64,000 nucleotides of DNA, taken from Deefgea rivuli DSM 18356. Lineage in GTDB: Bacteria > Pseudomonadota > Gammaproteobacteria > Burkholderiales > Chitinibacteraceae. The notes below the pieces were generated by a model. It was not told the origin of the DNA. It saw only the letters and a list, made by a program, of their open reading frames with translations, and ran no database searches. Shown here piece by piece: positions 25,469 through 33,642 of this stretch; positions within the stretch are counted from its first letter, which is position 1, and every line of letters starts with the position of its first letter. The DNA is taken from positions 1 to 64,000 of the forward strand of contig NZ_JHVM01000003.1 of the NCBI RefSeq assembly GCF_000620145.1, given 5' to 3'. The position numbers and the translations under genes are program-made.

Positions 25469-26788
25469 TTAAACAAAGCTATAGCGTTCGGAGTGATATT
25501 TGGCCATGGGTACGTCCAATTGCCCCAGTACAGTTTCAATTGCGTCCATCATGACATTGGGCCCGCAGATGAAATATTCGTGCTCGTGGTAGGGGGCTGG
25601 CAAGTGGCGCTGGAGCATTTCGGCGGTGATATAGCCTTGCTCACCCGACCAATCGGCGGGAGGATTGGCTAAAACGTAAACGATGCTTAAATTGAGCCGT
25701 GATTGCAGCGCATCGAGTTCTTCGCGAAAGGTGATGGCTTCCCAGTTTTTCGCGGCATACAGCAAAATCACTGGGCGCGTATCGCCGCGATCCGCCAGCG
25801 TACGCATCATGCTCATCATCGGCGTGATGCCGATGCCGCCCGCGATCAGCACATGCATATCGGCCGGATTGCCGATGGTGAATGCGCCATAAGGGCCGTC
25901 CAGATACACGCGCTGGCCGACTTGCGTCTTGTGAATATCAGCAGTGAAATCGCCCAAATTACGGATCGACATTTCAACGCGGCCATCTTGCGCCTCGGCA
26001 CTGGATGAAAATGAAAAAGGATGGGCAGTGATTTTGAAGGGGCTGCCCGTCAGCGTGAGCCAGCCAAATTGGCCAGGGCTAAAGCGAAAGCCGCTATGGC
26101 CATCAGGGCGCATGACTAAGGTCGTGGTATCGCCGCGCTCGGCGCGAACTTCAGCAATCCGATAAGGGCGGCGCAGCATAAAGAGCGGCTTAATCAGCCG
26201 TATATACAGCAGCAGTGCCAGCCAAAACACCACCATACCTATCCAAACGGCGCGCTTGACGGGATCGACTAAATAAAACGCCCAGCCGACCATATGCGCG
26301 ACGCCTGCTGCAACGGCAATCAGCGCCAGCCCAATATGGCTAAGATGCCACGCTTCATAGCTGATTTTTAGCTCGCAGCGCCAAATCGCGGTGACGACCA
26401 ACGCAATCAGCGAATAGGTCGATAGCGCCGCGAAACGTGCGCGCCATGGCGCTTGAATTGAATTGAGCAGCGCCAGTAATTCTGGCCGCACAATAAATAA
26501 AATAATCGGATGTGCAATCACCAGAGCGACGGCGATCAGTGAAATTTTGCGGTGAAAATGATAAATCACATCTTCGCCCCAAGGCTCGGTCACATAGCGA
26601 AAGCGCGCTGTGAGGCCAAACTGCAAACCCATCATCGCCAAGCCTGCGTAACCGAGCGCCACCGAAAACTCAGTCCAAAAATCACGGGCAGGGGGCAGCG
26701 TGCCAGCCAGCATCGCAAACAGCGGGCCAAGGATAAATAGTAAATACAGCAGCAGCCAAAGACTGCCACGCAATGTATAGCGAAACAT
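25469..26788 (-). CDS. Ferric-reductase-like transmembrane flavocytochrome
   Basis: A 439-residue protein. The N-terminal half is a ferric reductase/NOX-type membrane domain with about six spans and paired heme-ligand histidines (VIYHFHRK, ALVIAHP, EAWHLSHI, GVAHMVG). The C-terminal half is a ferredoxin-NADP reductase module with HPFSFSSSAE for FAD, GPYGAF, AGGIGITPMMSMMRTLA for NAD(P)H and the terminal CGPNVMMDAIE. It probably moves electrons from NADPH across the inner membrane to iron or another acceptor. ATG at 26788 is used because the hydrophobic start MFRYTLRGSLW follows; upstream in-frame codons translate a repeat. Single gene. Confidence 0.85.
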   Translation of the reverse strand: MFRYTLRGSLWLLLYLLFILGPLFAMLAGTLPPARDFWTEFSVALGYAGLAMMGLQFGLTARFRYVTEPWGEDVIYHFHRKISLIAVALVIAHPIILFIVRPELLALLNSIQAPWRARFAALSTYSLIALVVTAIWRCELKISYEAWHLSHIGLALIAVAAGVAHMVGWAFYLVDPVKRAVWIGMVVFWLALLLYIRLIKPLFMLRRPYRIAEVRAERGDTTTLVMRPDGHSGFRFSPGQFGWLTLTGSPFKITAHPFSFSSSAEAQDGRVEMSIRNLGDFTADIHKTQVGQRVYLDGPYGAFTIGNPADMHVLIAGGIGITPMMSMMRTLADRGDTRPVILLYAAKNWEAITFREELDALQSRLNLSIVYVLANPPADWSGEQGYITAEMLQRHLPAPYHEHEYFICGPNVMMDAIETVLGQLDVPMAKYHSERYSFV

Positions 26789-26830
26789 TGGGATCTCTCT
26801 ATTCGATACAAGAACACAACAACTTATCAA

Positions 26831-26900
26831 TTCGTCATTCTTGCGCTGCAATGATGATTCAATCATCGCTCTGGATACCGGCCTACGCCGGTATGACGAA
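26831..26900. repeat. 70-bp palindromic repeat (TTCGTCAT...ATGACGAA)
   Basis: Outer arms TTCGTCAT and ATGACGAA are perfect complements. An inner hairpin ATACCGGC-CTAC-GCCGGTAT is at the right side. This is the common CCGGCCTACGCCGG class of intergenic repeat. Confidence 0.75.
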
Positions 26901-26945
26901 GCATTTTTTATTCTAGCTTTGTAAAAACAGTGATGCTTCATAGCG

Positions 26946-26985
26946 AAAGGGCGTTGCACAAGTTAGGAACTCGGCAACGCCCTTT
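26946..26985 (-). terminator. Hairpin after the P2-type ATPase gene
   Basis: AAAGGGCGTTGC (26946-26957) and GCAACGCCCTTT (26974-26985) form a 12-bp stem 20 bp beyond the ATPase stop. The downstream T-run is short, so termination efficiency is uncertain. Confidence 0.55.
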
Positions 26986-27004
26986 AAATACTCAGCAATA
27001 AATT

Positions 27005-29710
27005 TTACTTACGTTTAAGCCGAATAATCAGTTTTTCGGCCTCTACAAAGAAGAAGAAGAACAAGCCGCCCGCCAATAGCATCGGCCAAACGTGGAGCGG
27101 GATAGACTCGGTATCGAAGATCGTTTGCAGCGGTGAAAAGTAGGTAAACAACAGTTGCAAGACGACGACGGCACCGATGCCCATAGGTAGGTATTTGTTT
27201 TCGAGATGGGCTTTGATCGACACTGAGCTGTCGATTAAATAGCGGCTATTGAGCAGATAAAAACACTGGCCGATGGTGATCGCGTTGACCGCAACGGTGC
27301 GTGATAGTGCATCCGATGCGCCTTGGCCTTTCATCCAGAAGAACGCCCACAGCGTATAGGCCAGTAGCGATAGACCGACGAACAGCACGCGCCACAGACC
27401 AAAACCCGTCAACAATGGACGATCTACCGCACGCGGTGGCTGCTGCATCACGCCGTTTTCATGCGGCTCAAACGCGCACACCAAACCCAGCGCTACCGAG
27501 GTAATCATATTTACCCACAAAATTTGCGGCGTGGTGATGGGCATCGTAAACCCCATAAAAATCGCCACCATAATCACCGCGCCCTGCGCGACGTTGGTCG
27601 GCAGCAAGAACAAGATCGCTTTTTCGATATTGTTGTACACAGTGCGGCCTTCTTTGACCGCCGCGCTGATCGACGCGAAATTGTCATCAGCCAGCACCAT
27701 CGCTGCGGCTTCTTTGGTCACCTCGGTGCCTTTGATCCCCATCGCAACGCCGATGTCGGCTTTTTTCAGTGCTGGCGCATCGTTCACGCCGTCGCCCGTC
27801 ATCGCGACGATTTGGCCATTGGCTTGAATCGCTTCAACCAAGCGCAGCTTGTGCTCTGGGCTGGAGCGCGCAAAAACATCAACGGTTTTAACGCGTTCAC
27901 GTAGCTCTTCTGAGCTGAGTTTTTCAACTTCAATCCCTTCCATCGCGGTTTTGCCATCACCAATACCGAGCATTTTGGCAATCGCCGCCGCAGTGATTTT
28001 ATGATCGCCAGTAATCATCGTCACGCGGATACCGCCAGCGTGGCATTCTTTAATCGCCTCAATCGCTTCTTTGCGCGGTGGATCTAAGAGGCCAATTAAG
28101 CTCAGCAACACCAAATTGCGTGGCAGATCGGCGGCGGAAAGGTTGCCGACATTGAGCCCCTCAGGCTGATTAAGCCATGCAATACCCAAAACGCGTTCGC
28201 CTTGCCCAGCCAGTGCATCGGATGCGGCATTAAAGTGAGCACGATCAATCGGTACAATCTCGCCATTTTGCAATTGTTGGTGGCTGCAATGCTCAAGAAT
28301 GACTTCGGGCGCGCCTTTGACCAGCAACATTTGCTGGCCGTTCGCATCTTGATTCAGCGTTGCCATAAAGCGATGTTCAGATTCAAACGGAATCGAATCA
28401 ATACGCGTGTAGCTGGCTTGTTCCGCCGCACGCGTCATGCCCATTTTATTGGCAAACGGGTAGAGTGCGCCCTCGGTGGGATCGCCTTCCACTTTCCATG
28501 CGCCATCCACTTGGTGAATTTCAGCATCATTGCAGAGCATAGAAACGCGGCCGACAGTTTGCAGCACGCTGTCCTCACTTAGCGGTGCGCCGTCTTGGGT
28601 GATTTGGCCTTCTGGTGCGTAGCCATCACCGCTCACTTTGTAGCTGGCTTCGGCGGTGACGGCAGAGACGACCATCATTTCCATTAAGGTGAGCGTGCCG
28701 GTTTTATCCGAACAAATCCGTGATACCGAGCCCAGCGTTTCAACCGCAGGCAGGCGGCGGATAATCGCATTGCGTTGCGCCATGCGTTGCACGCCAATGG
28801 CAAGCGTGATCGTAATAATCGCTGGCAAACCTTCTGGAATCACCGAAACCGCAATCCCGATCACCGCTTGAAAGACATCCACAAACGGCATTTCACGCAC
28901 CCAACGCGCGAAGATAAACACCAGCGTGGCGACCACGGCAATGGCAGAAGTGATTTTGTAGCCGAATTTTTTAATTTGGCGCAGCAGCGGGGTTTCTAGC
29001 GTATTCACGCTGGCGAGCAATTGGTTGATGCGGCCCAATTCGGTGTGGCTACCGGTCGCAACAACGACGCCAGTGGCGCGGCCAGAAACGACCATCGTGC
29101 CAGAAAACACCATGCTTTCACGGTCGCCCACGGTGGCATTGGCGGCGACGGCGTTACTTGATTTATCCGCCGGAACCGATTCACCCGTCAGCGCGGCTTC
29201 TTCTGTGCGTAGATTTTTAACGTCGATCAAGCGCAAATCAGCGGGGACTTTGTCGCCCGATTCCAGTAGCACCACATCGCCTGGCACCAAGGTTTCGGCA
29301 GGAATCATACGCACTTCGCCGTCGCGCAAAGTACGCGCTTCGGCCGACAGCATTTTGCTGATGGATTCGAGTGCTTGCGCCGCTTTGCCTTCTTGAATAA
29401 AACCCAGCAAAGAATTCAGGAACACCACCGCCAGAATAATCGACGCATCTAGCCACAGGCCCAGTGCAAATTTAAGCAGGCCTGCGCCAATCAGCACATA
29501 AACCAAAACATTATTAAACTGCAGCAAAAAGCGCATGAATGCGCTTTGTTTTTTACCCAGCGGCAGCAAATTTGGGCCGTGTTTTTGTAGACGACTAGCG
29601 GCCTCAGTTGAAGTGATCCCAAGGCCAGTATTGCTGGCGAGCTGTTTGACTACCTCATCGGCAGGCAGCGCATGCCACTCGGTAGTAACGGGTGGGGGAT
29701 TGTGATCCAT
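27005..29710 (-). CDS. P2-type (Ca2+-ATPase-like) cation-transporting ATPase
   Basis: A 901-residue ATPase. It has an N-terminal cation-ATPase domain, TGES loop (LTGESVPADKS), transmembrane VIPEGLPAIITI, phosphorylation site CSDKTGTLTLMEM, nucleotide-binding VKGAPEVILEHC, hinge [22 protein letters not shown], and about four C-terminal spans. The PEGLP motif and missing HMA/CPC features place it with P2-type Ca2+ or Na+/K+-like pumps, not metal P1B pumps. The ion is uncertain. ATG at 29710 has AAGGA 7 nt upstream and is chosen over a distant in-frame start at 29788. Lone gene with no adjacent regulator. Confidence 0.88.
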   Translation of the reverse strand: MDHNPPPVTTEWHALPADEVVKQLASNTGLGITSTEAASRLQKHGPNLLPLGKKQSAFMRFLLQFNNVLVYVLIGAGLLKFALGLWLDASIILAVVFLNSLLGFIQEGKAAQALESISKMLSAEARTLRDGEVRMIPAETLVPGDVVLLESGDKVPADLRLIDVKNLRTEEAALTGESVPADKSSNAVAANATVGDRESMVFSGTMVVSGRATGVVVATGSHTELGRINQLLASVNTLETPLLRQIKKFGYKITSAIAVVATLVFIFARWVREMPFVDVFQAVIGIAVSVIPEGLPAIITITLAIGVQRMAQRNAIIRRLPAVETLGSVSRICSDKTGTLTLMEMMVVSAVTAEASYKVSGDGYAPEGQITQDGAPLSEDSVLQTVGRVSMLCNDAEIHQVDGAWKVEGDPTEGALYPFANKMGMTRAAEQASYTRIDSIPFESEHRFMATLNQDANGQQMLLVKGAPEVILEHCSHQQLQNGEIVPIDRAHFNAASDALAGQGERVLGIAWLNQPEGLNVGNLSAADLPRNLVLLSLIGLLDPPRKEAIEAIKECHAGGIRVTMITGDHKITAAAIAKMLGIGDGKTAMEGIEVEKLSSEELRERVKTVDVFARSSPEHKLRLVEAIQANGQIVAMTGDGVNDAPALKKADIGVAMGIKGTEVTKEAAAMVLADDNFASISAAVKEGRTVYNNIEKAILFLLPTNVAQGAVIMVAIFMGFTMPITTPQILWVNMITSVALGLVCAFEPHENGVMQQPPRAVDRPLLTGFGLWRVLFVGLSLLAYTLWAFFWMKGQGASDALSRTVAVNAITIGQCFYLLNSRYLIDSSVSIKAHLENKYLPMGIGAVVVLQLLFTYFSPLQTIFDTESIPLHVWPMLLAGGLFFFFFVEAEKLIIRLKRK

Positions 29711-30030
29711 GATGGCGTCCTTGTAGGTTAAAGAGGGTGTCGATATTCGCGTGGCGGGATTGCTACGGACAGTGCAGTCGTAGCGCAATACATTGAAATA
29801 CTGATAGTTGCTTTCGATTTTCGCGTATTCACCTTAGTGCCGCAAACTTGATTGCGCTGTCGATGCTTTTTTGAAACTGACTTTTGATTAAAAACTAGCT
29901 GCTCGGCGACTAGAGTGGTGCTGCGGATCGAAAATCTGTGTCGCAATGATGATTGAACACGCCTAAGCCAGTGCTGCATTGAGGGTGATTTATTTTGTAA
30001 TATGCCGTTGTAATAAATTTGGTGCTTTAG

Positions 30031-30079
30031 GGGTATTACTATCTACCGATCATATTAAAAGGGCTATGGAGTAATACCC
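30031..30079. repeat. 49-bp palindromic element
   Basis: GGGTATTACT and AGTAATACCC are perfect 10-bp complements bounding exactly 49 bp; the interior is AT-rich. It lies in the 760-bp gene-free gap 29711-30471, whose left part (29711-30030) shows no gene or motif I can support. Confidence 0.75.
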
Positions 30080-30185
30080 TTGAGTATTTAAAAATATTAC
30101 TCTGGAATGGCTTACTTAATATTTGTGCAGTGGTTTGTGAAGGGTTTGAAAAGTTGCAGGCAGTGCATCAAGTGCGGCTCAATAC

Positions 30186-30454
30186 TAGGGTCTGTTGACG
30201 TTTGGTTTACGATCGCGCTGGAGCGGGTTTCGCGGCGAATCAAGGCAATTCGTGCGACGCATAGCCAGCTATTCGAGCACGGATTAACGCAGAGATGCCG
30301 CGAAAACCGCCCAGCCTTTCGGGTTTGGCTGCTTTTGGCCTGACCCTGCGTTACAAAACGCTGGCATAGAATGACTATGCTTCGCGTCTTGTGCCTTGTT
30401 TCAGGCCAAAATCAGCACAAACGCGATTCGCAAACCAAACGTCAACAGACCCTA
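30186..30454. mobile_element. 265-bp MITE-like element with TA flanks
   Basis: Terminal inverted repeats start GGGTCTGTTGACGTTTGGTT at 30188 and end with the exact complement at 30452; the 21-bp perfect arms extend imperfectly to about 30 bp. Each end is flanked by TA (30186-30187 and 30453-30454), like a TA target duplication. The interior has no coding capacity. It is a non-autonomous DNA-transposon-like element sitting 18 bp past the cadR stop. Confidence 0.8.
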
Positions 30455-30471
30455 CGATGCAGCAAGCAAAC

Positions 30472-30906
30472 TTATCCCAAATGCGTGTGCTTTTTATCTG
30501 ATTTGGGTTCAATTTCCATATCGGCCAAGCCTTGCAAAATACCGCAAGGATCAAGGCCTAGATCGGTTTGGCATTGCTGGCGCAAAGTGTCTAGTTGCTG
30601 CTTCAAATGCTCTAGCTCTTTGATGCGCACTTCAACATGCTGAATGTGCTGATCGAAAACCGTATTGATCGCCGCGCAGCCTTCAATCGGTTGATCGGCC
30701 AAGCGCAGCAGCGTGTGGATTTCTTCGTGGCTCATATCCAGCGCGCGGCAATTGCGGATAAAACGCAGGCGCTCGACGTGCTCCGCGCTGTATTCACGGA
30801 AATTGCCTGCAGTGCGCGCAGGCGCGGCCAGCAAACCTTCTTTTTCATAAAAACGAATGGTTTCAACCGAACACTGCGCAATTTTTGCTAATTCACCGAT
30901 TTTCAT
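30472..30906 (-). CDS. cadR: Cd(II)/Pb(II)-responsive MerR regulator CadR
   Basis: A 144-residue MerR protein. It has HTH MKIGELAKIAQCSVETIRFY, a dimerisation helix, and metal-ligand cysteines at 77 (IEGCAAI), 112 and 121 (QQCQTDLGLDPCG), as in the CadR/PbrR group. The tail contains HTH near the C-terminus, a weak counterpart of the His-rich tails of Pseudomonas CadR. A start at 30906 is chosen from the family N-terminus; an in-frame extension to 30987 would read through the promoter. It is divergent from cadA and controls it through the operator at 30927-30957. Confidence 0.93.
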   Translation of the reverse strand: MKIGELAKIAQCSVETIRFYEKEGLLAAPARTAGNFREYSAEHVERLRFIRNCRALDMSHEEIHTLLRLADQPIEGCAAINTVFDQHIQHVEVRIKELEHLKQQLDTLRQQCQTDLGLDPCGILQGLADMEIEPKSDKKHTHLG

Positions 30907-30926
30907 TCTCGCCTCCAAAATAAGCG

Positions 30927-30957
30927 TTGACTCTATAGTCACTTCAGGGTGTGTAAT
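30927..30957 (+). promoter_or_regulatory. CadR-controlled cadA promoter
   Basis: -35 TTGACT and -10 TGTAAT are separated by 19 bp. The spacer carries the dyad ACTCTATAGTCACTTCAGGGT, close to the known CadR/PbrR operators (ACCCTATAG...CTACAGGGT). It lies 30 bp before the cadA start. Confidence 0.88.
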
Positions 30958-30986
30958 GGTTTTAAATGAGTTCAAAGGAAGACGCA

Positions 30987-33209
30987 ATGTCTAAATACAT
31001 TCTTGTTCGCCCTACTGAAAAAACCGCTACGACACCAAGCCACGCCGCTTGTTGCGGCGGCGCTGAGCATACGCACGCGGCGCCCGCCGCATTATCGCAA
31101 TTGGCCGCATCGAGCAGCGATGCACTGGGCACGCAAACGCCGATTCGGATTATGCAAATGGATTGCCCGACCGAAGAAGGTCTGCTGCGCAAAAAGCTCG
31201 GCGGCATGGCGGGCGTGAGCGGTATGCAGTTCAATTTAATGCAGCGCGTGTTAACCGTTACGCACGAACCTGATCAGCTGGATGCGGTGCTAGCGGCGAT
31301 TAAATCTTTAGGTTTTACGCCAGAGCTGGCTAGCGAAGCTGCGCCCGCTATTGAGCCCGCCAAACCTTGGTGGCCATTAGCCTTGGCAGGTATTGCCGCC
31401 ATCGCCTCTGAAATAGCACACTGGAGCGGCTTACCTCAGTGGAGTATCGCCGCGCTGGCGATTGTCGCCGTGTTGGCCTGCGGCATCACGACGTATAAAA
31501 AAGGCTGGATCGCGATCCGCAATGGCAATTTAAATATCAATGCCTTGATGAGTATCGCTGTGACGGGGGCTTTGCTGATCGGCCAATGGCCGGAAGCCGC
31601 GATGGTGATGGTGCTATTTACGATTGCTGAGCTGATCGAAGCCAAATCGCTAGATCGCGCGCGCAATGCGATTTCTGGCCTGATGCAACTGACGCCAGAA
31701 CTAGCAACGGTGCAACAGTTGGACGGTAGCTGGCAGGAAGTCGCCGCTAAATCGGTGGCAACGCAAGCACGCGTGCGAATTAAACCGGGTGAGCGGATTG
31801 CGCTTGATGGTGTGATTGTCAGCGGGCAATCGAGCATTAACCAAGCGCCGATTACGGGCGAGAGCTTGCCAGTCGAAAAAACCATAGGCGATGCTGTATT
31901 TGCTGGCACGATCAATGAATCAGGCTCGTTTGAATACACGGTGACGGCGGCGGCTGGCGACAGCACGCTGGCGCGGATTATCCATGCGGTTGAAGCGGCG
32001 CAAGGCGCGCGTGCGCCGACGCAGCGTTTTGTTGATCAATTTGCCCGTGTGTATACGCCGATTGTATTTGCGATTGCACTCGCGATTGCTGTTGTGCCGC
32101 CGCTATTTTTCGGCGGCGATTGGCTGGCGTGGATTTATAAAGCGCTGGTGCTGCTGGTCATCGCTTGCCCGTGCGCTTTGGTGATTTCAACGCCGGTGAC
32201 GATAGTTAGTGGCTTAGCCAGAGCTGCGCGGCAAGGGATTTTGGTTAAAGGTGGCGTGTATTTAGAAGAAGGCCGCAAGTTAGCTTGGTTGGCGTTGGAT
32301 AAAACCGGCACGATTACGCATGGCAAACCAGTGCAAACCGATTTCATTGTGCTCGGCTCGCATGATGAGGCTGCGGTGCACAGCCTTGCCGTCAGCCTTG
32401 CCAGTCGATCCGATCATCCAGTTTCACGCGCTGTGGCGTTAGCGGCTAAAGACACCGCCGTGCAAAATGTTAGCGATTTTGCAGCGCTAGCCGGGCGCGG
32501 CACCAAGGGCATCATCAACGGCCAGCAATATCATCTGGGTAATCACCGCTTAGTACACGATTTAGGCTGGTGCTCGCCCGAGTTAGAAACGCAACTGTTT
32601 GCGCTGGAACAGCAAGGAAAAACAGTGATTTTGCTTGCGAATGAAACAGGCGTCATGGCGCTGTTTGCTGTTGCCGATACGGTGAAAGATAGTAGCCGAC
32701 AGGCGATTGCCGAGCTGCATCGCTTGGGCGTCAAAACCATTATGTTAACGGGCGATAACGCCCACACTGCGCGCGCAATTGCCGATCAAGTCGGCATCGA
32801 CGAAGCGCGTGGTGATTTGCTGCCAATTGATAAATTGCAGGTGATTGAAGACAAGCTAGCGAGCGCAAACGGCAAAGTCGGCATGGTGGGTGATGGCATC
32901 AACGACGCGCCAGCGCTAGCGCGTGCTGATATTGGCTTTGCAATGGGCGCAGCGGGCACTGGCACGGCGATTGAAACGGCCGATGTGGCGTTGATGGATG
33001 ACGATTTGCGCAAACTACCGCGCTTTATTCGCCTATCGCGACAAACCCACGCCATCTTGCTGCAAAACATTGCGCTGGCTTTGGGCATTAAAATCGTCTT
33101 TTTAGTACTCACTCTGACAGGTAATGGCACGATGTGGATGGCAGTGTTTGCCGACGTTGGCGCTAGCTTGTTAGTCGTCGCCAATGGCCTGCGTTTATTG
33201 CGTGGATAG
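30987..33209 (+). CDS. cadA: Cd(II)/Zn(II)/Pb(II)-exporting P1B-type ATPase CadA
   Basis: A 740-residue ATPase. It has an N-terminal CCGG plus His (EHTH) metal-binding patch, one HMA-like domain with MDCPTEE instead of CxxC (typical of beta/gamma-proteobacterial CadA), transmembrane IACPCALVIS, phosphorylation motif DKTGTITHG, SDHPVSRAV and MVGDGINDAPAL. It exports divalent soft metals to the periplasm. ATG at 30987 has AGGA 7 nt upstream; an in-frame ATG at 30966 is less likely. Controlled by the divergent cadR. Confidence 0.94.
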   Translation: MSKYILVRPTEKTATTPSHAACCGGAEHTHAAPAALSQLAASSSDALGTQTPIRIMQMDCPTEEGLLRKKLGGMAGVSGMQFNLMQRVLTVTHEPDQLDAVLAAIKSLGFTPELASEAAPAIEPAKPWWPLALAGIAAIASEIAHWSGLPQWSIAALAIVAVLACGITTYKKGWIAIRNGNLNINALMSIAVTGALLIGQWPEAAMVMVLFTIAELIEAKSLDRARNAISGLMQLTPELATVQQLDGSWQEVAAKSVATQARVRIKPGERIALDGVIVSGQSSINQAPITGESLPVEKTIGDAVFAGTINESGSFEYTVTAAAGDSTLARIIHAVEAAQGARAPTQRFVDQFARVYTPIVFAIALAIAVVPPLFFGGDWLAWIYKALVLLVIACPCALVISTPVTIVSGLARAARQGILVKGGVYLEEGRKLAWLALDKTGTITHGKPVQTDFIVLGSHDEAAVHSLAVSLASRSDHPVSRAVALAAKDTAVQNVSDFAALAGRGTKGIINGQQYHLGNHRLVHDLGWCSPELETQLFALEQQGKTVILLANETGVMALFAVADTVKDSSRQAIAELHRLGVKTIMLTGDNAHTARAIADQVGIDEARGDLLPIDKLQVIEDKLASANGKVGMVGDGINDAPALARADIGFAMGAAGTGTAIETADVALMDDDLRKLPRFIRLSRQTHAILLQNIALALGIKIVFLVLTLTGNGTMWMAVFADVGASLLVVANGLRLLRG

Positions 33210-33272
33210 ATATTAATAAAGCGTCTGTGTGCGGCGGGAGGATTTTGGCTTGAATCGTGGTGAGCTGGATAA

Positions 33273-33443
33273 ATTATCGAGCGCTCGCTCAATGCTGCTC
33301 TTGCATCAGCCACGGCATCTGTGTCCGCAAATTATCAACCTGCCACCGCGCCGTGCCAGCAGCATAATGCTTATGAATCCAAGCGACATGATGATCATCA
33401 GCAGCGTAAACCTAAATCGATCTGGTACGAGTTGTTTGATTGA
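33273..33443 (+). pseudogene. Possible remnant of a small protein gene
   Basis: A 56-codon open frame without ATG, ending QQRKPKSIWYELFD*. The tail looks like a natural protein end, but a stop lies directly upstream and no start is present. It could be a decayed or frameshifted gene in the 433-bp gap between cadA and the GGDEF gene. I do not recognise a family. Confidence 0.25.
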
Positions 33444-33504
33444 GTGGTTTGAGTAGGAAAGGTGGCTATATATACTGTAGTGGGCTTGTTTCGCGAAGCG
33501 CATT

Positions 33505-33545
33505 GCGGCAAAAAATCAGCGTGTTGTTGAATGATTTTTTGCTGC
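33505..33545. repeat. Perfect-type inverted repeat, possible terminator
   Basis: GCGGCAAAAAATCA (33505-33518) pairs with TGATTTTTTGCTGC (33532-33545) with one G-T pair. The T-run lies inside the arm, so it may act in transcription termination or be a repeat. It lies about 100 bp upstream of the GGDEF gene. Confidence 0.5.
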
Positions 33546-33642
33546 TAGCAGATTGGCTTACGTGGCAATAATGTTCACGTAGTGATATTGGCGCCCTGAT
33601 TAAGTCCCTTTTTTGCTGCCTGATGATGTAGGAGATAAGGCG

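Noticed and set aside
30107-30343. 78-codon frame on the + strand
   Set aside because: Runs into the MITE-like element and has no protein character.
33229-33456. 75-codon frame on the + strand
   Set aside because: Another frame of the same gap has the more protein-like tail; neither has a good start.
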